A stretch of 56,654 nt of DNA. Origin: an uncultured Anaerobiospirillum sp. (GTDB lineage Bacteria > Pseudomonadota > Gammaproteobacteria > Enterobacterales > Succinivibrionaceae). Positions 47,229 to 56,542 of the stretch are shown one piece after another (the stretch's first letter is position 1; every line of letters begins with the position of its first letter). The position numbers and the translations under genes were made by a program. The stretch is from positions 1 through 56,654 of the forward strand of contig CALXNP010000003.1 of assembly GCA_944389785.1 (NCBI GenBank), in the 5' to 3' direction. The notes under the pieces were generated by a model. The model made no database searches, was not told the DNA's origin, and saw only the letters and a list, made by a program, of their open reading frames with translations.

Positions 47229-49178
47229 CAATTTTTTATATTTTTTGTAGTAATGTGTGGTAATGTATGATATAATAGGTAAAGATGTTCATTTTAGGAA
47301 AAAATAATGAGATTATCAATATCTAAATCAAAAAATGCTATCTCCTACTATGTTATAGAATCTTTTCGAGATGAAAAAGGTAATAGTACGTCTCGTATTT
47401 TATTTAAATTAGGAACACAAGCTGAGATAAAAAGTAAATATGGACAGCATATAGATACAACACAATGGGCTAGAGATTATGTAGCAAAACTTAATGCATC
47501 TAATAAGAAAAATAAACCTGTAAATGTTTCTATCTCCTTAATAGCAAATACTCCATATCAAAAACATGAACAGCGATCTTTTAGTGCAGGACAGCTTATA
47601 CTTCGTAAAGAGCTTGATAAGCTTGGATTAAAAAAATTATGTAAAGACATTAGTTGTAAATATGATTTTAAATATGATATTTATCAAATTATAGAGCATT
47701 TAGTTACAGCTCGTATTCTTGCACCTTGCTCTAAAATAGCTACATATGATTATGCAAAAGAAAATTTTTTTGAGCAACCAAAATATCAAGCTCACGATAT
47801 TTATCGTGCTTTATCTGTTATAGCTAAAGAGTCTGATACTATACAAGAAAAATTATTTAAAAATAGCAATAATGATATTAAAAGGGATACTTCAGTTTTA
47901 TTTTATGATTGCACTAATTTTTTCTTTGAAATCAATCAAGAAGATGAGATAAGGAGATATGGTCTATCTAAGGAGCATCGTCCTAATCCTATAGTTCAAT
48001 TAGGTTTATTCACAGATGGCAATGGTATTCCTTTGGCATTTCATATTTTCCCAGGCAATCAAAATGAACAAATATCTTTAAAGCCTTTAGAAAAGCATAT
48101 TATTAAAGATTTTGAATTAAATAAAGCCAAAATGATTGTATGTACAGATGCAGATCTTGCTTCTATTGAAAATAGAAAGCTTAACACAACAATGAAGCGT
48201 GACTTTATTACTATACAATCAATTAAAAAAATGTCTGCAAAAGAGCAAGAATGGGTACTATCAACAGGTCGTTCTATGCATCAAGATCCTCTGCGAGAAG
48301 ATGAAAATATTAGTAAAGTTAAAACTGACTTGCTTAATAATAATTGGAGAGAAGCTGGTGCTAATAAGGATGTTTATATATCTTTAGCTGATATTGATGA
48401 AGAAGATCCCGCTAATTTCGATAAAATTTTCTATAAAGAAAAATATATTATTGATCCAGAAACAAAATTTGAGCAAAGACTAATTGTAACTTATTCTATT
48501 AAGTATAAGCGTTATGCTAGACACAAAAGAGAGAATGATTTAAGAAGAGCTCAGAAATTAATCGATCTTAACAATCAAAAGAAACTTAATGTAAGTGCTA
48601 AGGATGATATTCGTAAATATATCAAAATAGCTAATAAAGCAAAAAAAGATGTAAAATATGAAGTTGACTATGATGAAATCAAAAAACAAGAGCGTTTTGA
48701 TGGTTTCTATGCAGTATGTACAAGTCTATCAAAAGAAGAAAAATCTGTAGAGGATATTATTAATATCAATCGTGGACGCTGGCAAATAGAAGAAGGTTTT
48801 AGACTTATGAAAACAAATCTAAAATCGCGACCAGTGTATGTACAACTTAAGGATCATATACAGGCTCATTTTGTAATATGCTTTATATCTTTGTTATTAT
48901 TTAGACTATTTGAGCAGAAGCTGCTTAAGTTTAATAAAAAGTTTATCACTGCAGAGGAAATTATTTCTAGTCTTAAGAAAATGAATTTAATAAAGCTTAG
49001 AAATCATTATACAGGGGCTTTTAAATCAGATGCTAATACAGATCTTATTCATGAGGTTGCAGGTATTCGTTTTGATTGTGAGCTCATTACACAAAGTCTC
49101 TTAAATGCATATTTAAAGACCTAAAAAATTTTTTTAGGTCAAAAAAAACATTACTACAATTTTTTTTAAAAATAATTG
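47229..49178 (+). mobile_element. IS1634-family insertion sequence, intact
   Basis: About 1.95 kb with one long transposase gene. The ends carry inverted repeats: a perfect 12-bp core TTGTAGTAATGT (47245-47256) opposite ACATTACTACAA (49148-49159), extended outward by AT-rich imperfect matches beginning CAATT on each side. The exact tips are uncertain because of the AT-runs. It sits between the divergently oriented ompA promoter and the tRNA-Thr gene and breaks no gene. An intact frame and preserved ends suggest a recent, possibly active copy. Confidence 0.75.
47307..49124 (+). CDS. IS1634-family DDE transposase
   Basis: A 605-residue transposase of the IS4-like RNase H fold, IS1634 group. 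The N-terminus (MRLSISKSKNAISYYVIESF.DEKGNSTSRI) and the block YDCTNFFFE with Asp201 (DDE residue 1) are typical. So are LGLFTDGNGIPLAFHIFPGNQNE, IVCTDADLAS with Asp281 (residue 2), and the late GRWQIEEGFRLMKTNLKSRPVYV with Glu495 or 496 (residue 3). A long charged insertion separates the second Asp and the Glu. No frameshift or stop is seen. AGGA at 47296-47299 precedes the ATG, and TATAAT at 47271-47276 may be its -10 box. Confidence 0.9.
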   Translation: MRLSISKSKNAISYYVIESFRDEKGNSTSRILFKLGTQAEIKSKYGQHIDTTQWARDYVAKLNASNKKNKPVNVSISLIANTPYQKHEQRSFSAGQLILRKELDKLGLKKLCKDISCKYDFKYDIYQIIEHLVTARILAPCSKIATYDYAKENFFEQPKYQAHDIYRALSVIAKESDTIQEKLFKNSNNDIKRDTSVLFYDCTNFFFEINQEDEIRRYGLSKEHRPNPIVQLGLFTDGNGIPLAFHIFPGNQNEQISLKPLEKHIIKDFELNKAKMIVCTDADLASIENRKLNTTMKRDFITIQSIKKMSAKEQEWVLSTGRSMHQDPLREDENISKVKTDLLNNNWREAGANKDVYISLADIDEEDPANFDKIFYKEKYIIDPETKFEQRLIVTYSIKYKRYARHKRENDLRRAQKLIDLNNQKKLNVSAKDDIRKYIKIANKAKKDVKYEVDYDEIKKQERFDGFYAVCTSLSKEEKSVEDIININRGRWQIEEGFRLMKTNLKSRPVYVQLKDHIQAHFVICFISLLLFRLFEQKLLKFNKKFITAEEIISSLKKMNLIKLRNHYTGAFKSDANTDLIHEVAGIRFDCELITQSLLNAYLKT

Positions 49179-49181
49179 TAT

Positions 49182-49192
49182 ATCAATTAGTT
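49182..49192. repeat. Right flanking direct repeat of the IS
   Basis: Second copy of ATCAATTAGTT, three bases beyond the right inverted repeat; see the left copy at 47200. Confidence 0.4.
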
Positions 49193-49339
49193 ATACTATA
49201 TAACTGCAAAAGACAAGAAATATTAATCCTAAAAATCTGAGATAACCTGTAATTCTAATAAGAATAGACACAAGACAAATTATAAAAAAGACTTGTATAA
49301 TAAATGATTTGTATCAAAAACTGATGGTGATATTTGAGA

Positions 49340-49415
49340 TGGTGCTGGTTGCAGGCCTCGAACCCACGACCCCCTGTTTACAAAACAGGTGCTCTACCAA
49401 CTGAGCTAAACCAGC
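49340..49415 (-). tRNA. tRNA-Thr (anticodon UGU)
   Basis: A 76-nt cloverleaf with encoded CCA. Acceptor stem GCTGGTT pairs with AACCAGC. The D-arm has GCTC..GAGC. The anticodon stem CCTGT/ACAGG encloses loop TTTGTAA, with anticodon TGT reading ACA codons. The T-arm carries GGTTCGAG. It is the only RNA gene I see in the window and stands alone downstream of the IS. Confidence 0.96.
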
Positions 49416-49428
49416 AGAGGATGCGCAT

Positions 49429-49456
49429 ATTATACCAATAAAATGAAATATAGCAA
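49429..49456 (-). promoter_or_regulatory. tRNA-Thr promoter
   Basis: On the minus strand, TTGCTA (49451-49456), 16 bp, then TATAAT (49429-49434) as an extended TGGTATAAT. The following GCGCATCC is a GC-rich discriminator typical of stringently controlled stable-RNA promoters, notable in this AT-rich DNA. Confidence 0.75.
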
Positions 49457-49737
49457 GCAAATTTTTAAAAAAAATTTAAAAAAATTATAACCAGTTGAAA
49501 TTAATATTATTTTTATAATAAATAATTATGTAAATAAATAATACAAAAATTGAGTATCTACATTTGTTACTATAAAATACTCTACTATAACTAAATAAAC
49601 CAATAACTAAACTTCAAAAATTAATATAAAAGTTAAAATAAGTTTGAAATATATAAACTATATTTTATATAACTTAAATAAAATTTTTTAATAAATAAAA
49701 GATCACTAATATTTATTAATATATAAAGGAGAACACT
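49457..49737. other. Non-coding DNA between tRNA-Thr and tusA
   Basis: About 280 bp of extremely AT-rich DNA. The tusA promoter must lie here, but too many TATAAT-like words occur to choose one. Confidence 0.35.
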
Positions 49738-49983
49738 ATGACAACACCAAATAATCCTCAAAATATAGAAATTATTGATTGTAAAGGAATGACATGTCCA
49801 GATCCACTTAATTTATTAAGACAGAAAATAAGGCAACTACAATCTCAACAACAAATTTGCATATACTCAGATGATCCTGCTTCATTGAGAGAAATACCTG
49901 CTTTTTGTAAATTTATGGGACACACCTTAATAAAAGCGCCAGAAACTAGTAATGATTATTGTTATATAATAAAAAAGAAATAA
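49738..49983 (+). CDS. tusA: TusA-family sulfur carrier protein
   Basis: An 81-residue sulfurtransferase of the TusA/SirA family, which in E. coli passes persulfide sulfur from IscS toward tRNA 2-thiolation. The CPxP motif is intact in KGMTCPDPLNLLR with the active Cys20. The second conserved block DDPASLREIPAFCKFMGHTL closely matches E. coli [20 protein letters not shown], which favours true TusA over paralogues. AAGGAG precedes the ATG. It is a single gene. Confidence 0.9.
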   Translation: MTTPNNPQNIEIIDCKGMTCPDPLNLLRQKIRQLQSQQQICIYSDDPASLREIPAFCKFMGHTLIKAPETSNDYCYIIKKK

Positions 49984-50303
49984 TCAAACTTTAGTTAAAC
50001 ACCACTACTATATAATGAAGGCTATTCTATTAATTTTGCTAACTATAGGCATTACCTTAACTAGAATAACTGAAACTAAAGATAATCTTATTGAGATATT
50101 TTATTAGCAATTAATATTTATCAAACAACAATATATTTTTTTAATAACTATTTGAAAAATAAATTATTTTTAACAAAAATAGCATTTTGTAATGACCTTG
50201 ATTAATTTACAGCCATTAACTACAATAACAGACGATTTAAATTTTAAATTAAAAATTTAAATAATTTTTTATATTAAATTTAGTTATTTTTAAGGAGTTT
50301 TTC
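49984..50303. other. Non-coding DNA between tusA and tpx
   Basis: 320 bp, no coding frame, no strong hairpin after tusA. A run of A/T-only inverted sequence (about 50234-50285) precedes tpx. AAGGAG at 50291-50296 is the tpx ribosome site. No OxyR-like or other operator was recognised. Confidence 0.35.
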
Positions 50304-50816
50304 ATGGCACAAGTAACATTTCAAGGCAATGCTGTAAAATTAGTAGGTTCTTTACCAGCAGTGGGTTCAAAGGCCCCTGATTTTTGTCTATGCGGTCCAG
50401 ATTTAGCTGATGTAAAATTACAAGACAAGAAAGGTTCTGTTGTTATTTTATCAATAGTTCCAAGTTTAGATACTGGTGTTTGTGCAGCTTCAGCTCGTAA
50501 ATTTAATCAAGAAGCAACATCTTTAAATGGTGTAACTGTTTACTGTGTATCAGAGGATCTTCCTTTTGCTTCAGGTCGTTTCTGTGAGGCTGAAGGTATT
50601 AAGAATGTAGTTTGTTTATCAGATTACCGTCGTGAAGGTAATTTTGGCGAAGCTTATGGTGTTGGTATTGCAGATGGTGCTTTACGTGGTTTACTAACTA
50701 GAGCAATTGTTGTTATTGATAAGGAAGGTAATGTAGCTTATACTGAATTAGTTTCTGAAATTACTACTGAACCAAATTATGCTGCTGCTTTAGAAGCTGC
50801 TAAAAAGTGTTTATAA
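50304..50816 (+). CDS. tpx: Thiol peroxidase Tpx (atypical 2-Cys peroxiredoxin)
   Basis: Thioredoxin-dependent lipid and hydrogen peroxide reductase. It has 170 residues (E. coli 168). Seen: VTFQGNAVKLVGSLPAVGSKAPDF, the peroxidatic Cys60 in VPSLDTGVCAASARKFN and the resolving Cys94 in GRFCEAEGIKNV, at the usual separation of 34. LSDYRREGNFGEAYGVGI is also typical. Codon use is biased and less AT-rich than its flanks, suggesting high expression. It offers oxygen defence for an anaerobe. Confidence 0.97.
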   Translation: MAQVTFQGNAVKLVGSLPAVGSKAPDFCLCGPDLADVKLQDKKGSVVILSIVPSLDTGVCAASARKFNQEATSLNGVTVYCVSEDLPFASGRFCEAEGIKNVVCLSDYRREGNFGEAYGVGIADGALRGLLTRAIVVIDKEGNVAYTELVSEITTEPNYAAALEAAKKCL

Positions 50817-50839
50817 TTAATATATAATCTTTTATATAA

Positions 50840-50877
50840 TCTCTTCATCTTAATAATTTAAAATTAAGGTGAAGAGA
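50840..50877. terminator. tpx 3' stem-loop
   Basis: TCTCTTCATCTTAAT (50840-50854) pairs with ATTAAGGTGAAGAGA (50863-50877) with one G-U pair and an 8-nt loop, 24 bases after the tpx stop. It lacks a clean U-run. Confidence 0.55.
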
Positions 50878-51180
50878 TAAGTATAAGTACTAAAAACACA
50901 TCTCTATAGTTCCTATCTTAACCCATACCCAAAATAAGTCATTAAAGTTTTTTTATTAAAAAATATTTTTATCTTTATGAAAGTAAATATAATTTTAGCT
51001 AAGTAAAACATTCAAAGTGTATGATAACATAAGCTAAACTTGCTTTTTTAAAGGAAGTAATTTGTCTATATCAATATATTAAGAATACATAGATAGCATG
51101 ATTTCCTATATAAATAAGCAAAAATCCTTGTATACATGGTAGAATAATACAAATTTTCTAAACATATATTAGGTAATAAG
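50878..51180 (+). promoter_or_regulatory. Region upstream of glyQ with probable extended -10 promoter
   Basis: About 300 bp non-coding. TGGTAGAAT (TAGAAT at 51140-51145) is an extended -10 element 35 bp before the glyQ ATG; no good -35 is seen. Nothing else can be supported. Confidence 0.4.
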
Positions 51181-52092
51181 ATGTCTAATAACTACGATTT
51201 ACAAACCTTTCAAGGTCTTATTTTTACTCTCCAAGATTACTGGATGAGAAACGGTTGTATGGTTGTTCAACCATTTGATTTAGAAGTTGGTGCAGGAACT
51301 TCTCACCCTATGACCTTTTTAAGATCTCTTGGTCCTGAGCCTATATCTTGCTGTTATGTTCAACCTTCAAGAAGACCAACAGATGGTAGATATGGTGAAA
51401 ATCCAAATAGATTACAACATTACTATCAATTTCAAGTAATTTTAAAACCATCTCCTTTAAATATACAAGATTTATATCTAGGTTCATTAAAAGAATTAGG
51501 ATTTGATCCTGAAGTCAATGATATAAGATTTGTTGAAGATAATTGGGAAAATCCTACACTAGGAGCATGGGGTCTAGGTTGGGAAGTTTGGTTAAATGGT
51601 ATGGAGGTATCTCAATTTACTTACTTCCAACAAGTAGGTGGTCTTGAGTGTTCTCCAGTTACTGGTGAATTAACATATGGTCTTGAACGTCTTGCAATGT
51701 ATATTCAGAAAAAAGATTCTGTTTATGATCTTGTATATGCAAACACAAGTAATGGTAAAGTAACATATGGAGATGTTTTTCACCAAAATGAAGTAGAACA
51801 ATCAGCTTACAATTTTGAATATGCTGATACAAATTTCTTATTCCAAATGTTTGACCAAATGGAAAAAGAAGCAAACTATCTACTTAATTTAGAAAAGTCT
51901 CTTCCATTACCAGCATATGAAAGAATTTTAAAAGCAGCTCATTGTTTTAATCTTCTTGATGCAAGACATGCGATCTCCGTAACTGAAAGACAAAGATTTA
52001 TTTTAAGAATTAGAACTTTATCTAAACAAGTTGCTGAAGCTTACTATCAATCAAGAAAAGATTTGGGCTTCCCTATGTTAAATAAAGAGTAA
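51181..52092 (+). CDS. glyQ: Glycyl-tRNA synthetase alpha subunit
   Basis: Catalytic subunit of the bacterial alpha2beta2 glycyl-tRNA synthetase. It has 303 residues, the same as E. coli. Typical sequence: [79 protein letters not shown] and [21 protein letters not shown] (class II motif 3). glyS follows four bases after the stop. Confidence 0.98.
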   Translation: MSNNYDLQTFQGLIFTLQDYWMRNGCMVVQPFDLEVGAGTSHPMTFLRSLGPEPISCCYVQPSRRPTDGRYGENPNRLQHYYQFQVILKPSPLNIQDLYLGSLKELGFDPEVNDIRFVEDNWENPTLGAWGLGWEVWLNGMEVSQFTYFQQVGGLECSPVTGELTYGLERLAMYIQKKDSVYDLVYANTSNGKVTYGDVFHQNEVEQSAYNFEYADTNFLFQMFDQMEKEANYLLNLEKSLPLPAYERILKAAHCFNLLDARHAISVTERQRFILRIRTLSKQVAEAYYQSRKDLGFPMLNKE

Positions 52093-52096
52093 TACT

Positions 52097-54169
52097 ATGA
52101 ACACAAATAACTTATTATTAGAGCTAGGTACAGAAGAGTTACCACCAAAAGCCTTAAGATCTTTAGCTATTGCTTTACAGAATGAATTCGTAAATTTATT
52201 AAAAGTAAATAGTCTTAATTTTTCTGATATTAAATATTTTGCTACTCCAAGAAGATTAGCTTTGTATGTAAAAGACTTAGATATTCATCAACAAGATAAA
52301 GAGGTTGAAATAAAAGGTCCTTCTGCAAAAGCTGCATATGATAATGACGGAAATCCAACAAAGGCTGCTTTGGGTTGGGCTCAAGCAAATAATGTAGATC
52401 TAAAAAAAGATGTACAGATAATAAAAACAGAAAAAGGTGAATGGCTTTATGTTAAAAGCATAAAGAAAGGAGAACCAACAGAAAAATTAGTAGGTAACTT
52501 CTTTGAGCAAGCTTTAGCTAAACTACCTATTCCAAAAATGATGCGTTGGGGTAGTAATACCTTTTCTTTTGTGAGACCAGTACATACTTTATGTATTTTA
52601 TTTGGAGATAAGCTAATAGATTACACTATCTATGGTGCAAAATCATCAAAAACTATACAAGGTCACAGATTCTTATCAAAAGGTATCATTAATATTAATC
52701 ATGCTGATGATTATGAAAATATTTTACTAAATGAAGGAATTGTAATTGCTGATTTTGATAAAAGAAAACAACTTATCAAATCACAAATTGAAGATATAGC
52801 AAACCAACTAGAGCTTGAAGCTGAAATTGATGATTCTCTTTTAGAAGAGGTTAGTTCCCTAGTTGAAATGCCTAAAGCATTTATAGGTAAGTTTGAAGAG
52901 AAATTTTTAAATGTACCTTCTATTGCTTTAGTTCATACTATGAAGAAAGATCAGAAATATTTCCCTCTTTATAAAAAAGATGGAAATTTGGCTAATCAGT
53001 TTATATTCATTAGCAATATTAATCCAAGTGACACAAGTTTTTTAATTTCAGGTAATGAAAAAGTTGTAAGACCAAGATTATCTGATGCCCAATTCTTCTT
53101 TAATACCGATAGAAAACATAGTCTTGAGTATTTCTATCAATACTTAGAAAAAATTGTATATCAAAAGGATATAGGTACTATTGCATATAGAAGTGAAATT
53201 GTTTCAAAAGTCGCTACATATATTGCACAAGAATTAAATCCAACTCTTACTGACAAAGTACAAAGAGCAGCATTTTTAGCAAAATGTGATTTAGCTACAA
53301 ATCTAGTATCTGAATTTACTGATACTCAAGGTGCTATTGGTAAAGTTTATGCTTTAGCCGATAATGAAAATAAAGATGTTGCTTCAGCAATTGATGAGCA
53401 GTATATGCCAAGATTTGCTGGAGATGCTTTACCTAATACAGAAGTTGGTACAATTATTAGTATTGCAGAGAAAATTGTTACTATTGTAAGTATCTTTGGT
53501 ATAAATTTAATTCCAAAAGGAGATAAAGATCCTTATAGCTTAAGAAGAAGTGCTATTGGACTTATTAGAATAATAATAGAAAAAAATATTAAACTAGATC
53601 TTTTAAACTTAATTAATTATACAGCTGATGTATTAAAAGATAAAATTAAGATTGAAAATATTCAAGATTTAGTATTTAATTTTATTATTCAAAGATTAAG
53701 ATCTTATTACCAAGATCAAAATATAGGTGCAGAAGTATATTTAGCAGTAGCAGATAATAAACCAACAGATCTGTTAGACTTTAATAAAAGAGTTAATGCT
53801 GTTGTTAAATTTAAACAGCAACCTGAGGCAGAAGATCTTGCTGCTATATATAAACGTATTAATAATATATTAGCTAAAGCAGATATAAAATCTAATACTA
53901 TTAATACGGATCTATTAAAAGAAATACAAGAAAAAGATCTTGTTAATACATTAAATAAGATAGAACCTGAAATTATAAGTCTATATCAAAAACAAGACTA
54001 TGATAAGGCTTTGTTGTCTTTAGCAACATTAAGAAATACCGTTGATGCTTTCTTTGAAAATGTCATGGTTAATGATAATGATTCTAATATTAAAAATAAT
54101 AGATTAGCTATTTTAACTAAGTTAAAAGAAACACTTTCAAAAACAGCTAATATTTCTGTTCTATACTAA
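52097..54169 (+). CDS. glyS: Glycyl-tRNA synthetase beta subunit
   Basis: tRNA-binding subunit partner of GlyQ. It has 690 residues (E. coli 689). LLLELGTEELPPKALRSLAIAL, TPRRLALYV, KMMRWGSNTFSFVRPVHTL, VPSIALVHTMKKDQKYFPLY, RPRLSDAQFFFNTDR and PYSLRRSAIGLIRI mark the family; an HD-like and a C-terminal anticodon-binding helical domain (DFNKRVNAV, DAFFENVMV) follow. It is terminated by the hairpin at 54172-54211, and the parS-like array begins 115 bases later. Confidence 0.98.
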   Translation: MNTNNLLLELGTEELPPKALRSLAIALQNEFVNLLKVNSLNFSDIKYFATPRRLALYVKDLDIHQQDKEVEIKGPSAKAAYDNDGNPTKAALGWAQANNVDLKKDVQIIKTEKGEWLYVKSIKKGEPTEKLVGNFFEQALAKLPIPKMMRWGSNTFSFVRPVHTLCILFGDKLIDYTIYGAKSSKTIQGHRFLSKGIININHADDYENILLNEGIVIADFDKRKQLIKSQIEDIANQLELEAEIDDSLLEEVSSLVEMPKAFIGKFEEKFLNVPSIALVHTMKKDQKYFPLYKKDGNLANQFIFISNINPSDTSFLISGNEKVVRPRLSDAQFFFNTDRKHSLEYFYQYLEKIVYQKDIGTIAYRSEIVSKVATYIAQELNPTLTDKVQRAAFLAKCDLATNLVSEFTDTQGAIGKVYALADNENKDVASAIDEQYMPRFAGDALPNTEVGTIISIAEKIVTIVSIFGINLIPKGDKDPYSLRRSAIGLIRIIIEKNIKLDLLNLINYTADVLKDKIKIENIQDLVFNFIIQRLRSYYQDQNIGAEVYLAVADNKPTDLLDFNKRVNAVVKFKQQPEAEDLAAIYKRINNILAKADIKSNTINTDLLKEIQEKDLVNTLNKIEPEIISLYQKQDYDKALLSLATLRNTVDAFFENVMVNDNDSNIKNNRLAILTKLKETLSKTANISVLY

Positions 54170-54171
54170 AA

Positions 54172-54211
54172 ATAGTGGGAATAATTGTTTTTTTGCAATT
54201 GTTCCCACTAT
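54172..54211 (+). terminator. glyQS terminator
   Basis: ATAGTGGGAATAATTG (54172-54187) pairs with CAATTGTTCCCACTAT (54196-54211), 16 bp with one G-U pair, loop of eight nucleotides. It isolates the array from glyS transcription. Confidence 0.75.
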
Positions 54212-54283
54212 CTTATTATATTTACTTTTATTATTGTACATAAAAATTTTATTCCTTATAAGATCTTTTTATAATTATACTAT

Positions 54284-54299
54284 TGTTCCACGTGGAACT
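54284..54299. promoter_or_regulatory. parS-like site 1
   Basis: TGTTCCACGTGGAACT; the inner 14 bp are a perfect palindrome of the ParB/Spo0J parS type. Confidence 0.75.
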
Positions 54300-54467
54300 T
54301 TTATTTACTTATATATAAATTTTTATATCATTTTATTTATATTGTAATTTTTTATTTTTACTACTAGACTATCTATTTCATATAAAGTATGAAATGTGAA
54401 AACTCTTATTTAAAAGATTAGTATTTGTTTTCGTTATTTTAATTTTAATCTTTTATTTTCTACTACA

Positions 54468-54483
54468 TGTTCCACGTGGAACT
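54468..54483. promoter_or_regulatory. parS-like site 2
   Basis: Exact GTTCCACGTGGAAC core (54469-54482). Confidence 0.75.
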
Positions 54484-54651
54484 TTATTTACTTATATACA
54501 AATTTTTATATCATTTTGTTTATATTGTGATCTTTTTATTTTTACTACTAGACTATCTATTTCATATAAAGTATGAAATGTGAAAACTCTTATTTAAAAG
54601 ATTAGTATTTGTTTTCGTTATTTTAATTTTAATCTTTTATTTTCTACTACA

Positions 54652-54667
54652 TGTTCCACGTGGAACT
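54652..54667. promoter_or_regulatory. parS-like site 3
   Basis: Exact GTTCCACGTGGAAC core (54653-54666). Confidence 0.75.
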
Positions 54668-54834
54668 TTATTTACTTATATACAAATTTTTATATCATTT
54701 TGTTTATATTGTGATCTTTTTATTTTTACTACTAGACTATCTATTTCATATAAAGTATGAAATGTGAAAACTCTTATTTAAAAGATTAGTATTTTTTTCG
54801 TTATTTTAATTTTAATCTTTTATTTTCTACTACA

Positions 54835-54850
54835 TGTTCCACGTGGAACT
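54835..54850. promoter_or_regulatory. parS-like site 4
   Basis: Exact GTTCCACGTGGAAC core (54836-54849). Confidence 0.75.
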
Positions 54851-55010
54851 TTTATTTACTTATATACAAATTTTTATATCATTTTATTTATATTGTGATC
54901 TTTTTATTTTTACTACTATGCATTTCTTATTTCATATAAAATAAAAAACTCATCTTAAAAAGATTAGTATTTTTTTCGTTATTTTAATTTTAATCTTTTA
55001 TTTCTACTAC

Positions 55011-55026
55011 CGTTCCACATGGAACT
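55011..55026. promoter_or_regulatory. parS-like site 5, variant
   Basis: GTTCCACATGGAAC: one G-to-A change in the central CG; the preceding base is C instead of T. Confidence 0.55.
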
Positions 55027-55191
55027 TTTATTTACTTATATACAAATTTTTATATCATTTTGTTTATATTGTGATCTTTTTATTTTTACTACTATGCACT
55101 CTCTGTTTCATATAAAATATGAAAACTCTTATTTAAAAGATTTAGTATTATTTTTCGTTATTTTAATTTTAATCTTTTATTTTCTACTATC

Positions 55192-55207
55192 TGTTCCACG
55201 TGGAACT
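55192..55207. promoter_or_regulatory. parS-like site 6
   Basis: Exact GTTCCACGTGGAAC core (55193-55206). Confidence 0.75.
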
Positions 55208-55375
55208 TTTATTTACTTATATATAAATTTTTATATCATTTTATTTATATTGTAATTTTTTATTTTTACTACTAGACTATCTATTTCATATAAAGTATGA
55301 AATGTGAAAACTCTTATTTAAAAGATTAGTATTTGTTTTCGTTATTTTAATTTTAATCTTTTATTTTCTACTACC

Positions 55376-55391
55376 TGTTCCACGTAGAACT
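55376..55391. promoter_or_regulatory. parS-like site 7, variant
   Basis: GTTCCACGTAGAAC: one G-to-A change in the right arm. This site heads the truncated 83-bp unit. Confidence 0.55.
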
Positions 55392-55458
55392 TTATTTACT
55401 TATATACAAATTTTTATATCATTTTGTTTATATTGTGATCTTTTTATTTTCTACTATC

Positions 55459-55474
55459 TGTTCCACATGGAACT
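55459..55474. promoter_or_regulatory. parS-like site 8, variant
   Basis: GTTCCACATGGAAC: same central change as site 5, only 83 bp after site 7. Confidence 0.55.
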
Positions 55475-55638
55475 TTTATTTATATAAAAATTTTTATATC
55501 ATTTTATTTATATTATAATTTTTTATTTTTACTACTAGACTATCTATTTCATATAAAGTATGAAATGTGAAAACTCTTATTTAAAAGATTAGTATTTGTT
55601 TTCGTTATTTTAATTTTAATCTTTTATTTTCTACTACC

Positions 55639-55654
55639 TGTTCCACGTGGAACT
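55639..55654. promoter_or_regulatory. parS-like site 9
   Basis: Exact GTTCCACGTGGAAC core (55640-55653). Confidence 0.75.
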
Positions 55655-55810
55655 TTTATTTACTTATATATAAATTTTTATATCATTTTATTTATATTTT
55701 TAATCTTTTATTTTTATCACTATACTTCTCTGTTTTATATGAAATATAAAAACTCATCTTAAAAGACTCTTATTATTTTTTGTTATTTTATTCTTCTATT
55801 TTTTATTATC

Positions 55811-55826
55811 TGTCCCACATGGAACT
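55811..55826. promoter_or_regulatory. parS-like site 10, degenerate
   Basis: GTCCCACATGGAAC: two changes from the array consensus. Confidence 0.4.
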
Positions 55827-55995
55827 TTTATTTGCCTATCTAAAAATTTTTATATTATTTTATTTATATTGTGATTTTTTATTTTTACTACTAGACTATC
55901 TATTTCATATAAAGTATGAAATGTGAAAACTCTTATTTAAAAGATTAGTATTTGTTTTCGTTATTTTAATTTTAATCTTTTATTTTCTACTACCT

Positions 55996-56011
55996 TGTTC
56001 CACGTGAAACT
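55996..56011. promoter_or_regulatory. parS-like site 11, closest to the Bacillus consensus
   Basis: TGTTCCACGTGAAACT: 15 of 16 positions match the B. subtilis type TGTTCCACGTGAAACA. Confidence 0.75.
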
Positions 56012-56171
56012 TTTATTTACTTATATATAAATTTTTATATCATTTTATTTATATTTTTAATCTTTTATTTTTAATACTATGCACTCTCTGTTTCATATAA
56101 AATATGAAAACTCTTATTTAAAAGACTATTTTTTTCGTTATTTTAATTTTAATCTTTTATTTTCTACTACC

Positions 56172-56187
56172 TGTTTCACGTGGAACT
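56172..56187. promoter_or_regulatory. parS-like site 12
   Basis: TGTTTCACGTGGAACT: the mirror-image single change; equivalent to the parS consensus read on the other strand. Confidence 0.72.
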
Positions 56188-56350
56188 TTTATTTACTTAT
56201 ATACAAATTTTTATATCTTTTTATTTATATTTGTGATCTTTTATTTGTACTACTCTATGCATTTCTTATTTCATATAAAATAAAAAACTCATCTTAAAAA
56301 GATTAGTATTTTTTCATTATTTTAATTTTAATCTTTTATTTTCTACTACC

Positions 56351-56366
56351 TGTTCCACGTGGAACT
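56351..56366. promoter_or_regulatory. parS-like site 13
   Basis: Exact GTTCCACGTGGAAC core (56352-56365). Confidence 0.75.
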
Positions 56367-56526
56367 TTTATTTACTTATATACAAATTTTTATATCATTT
56401 TATTTATATTGTGATCTTTTTATTTTTACTACTATGCACTCTCTGTTTCATATAAAATATGAAAACTCTTATTTAAAAGATTATTTTTTTCGTTATTTTA
56501 ATTTTAATCTTTTATTTTCTACTACC

Positions 56527-56542
56527 TGTTCCACATGGAATT
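56527..56542. promoter_or_regulatory. parS-like site 14, degenerate
   Basis: GTTCCACATGGAAT: two changes from the consensus; last site before the array breaks off. Confidence 0.4.
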
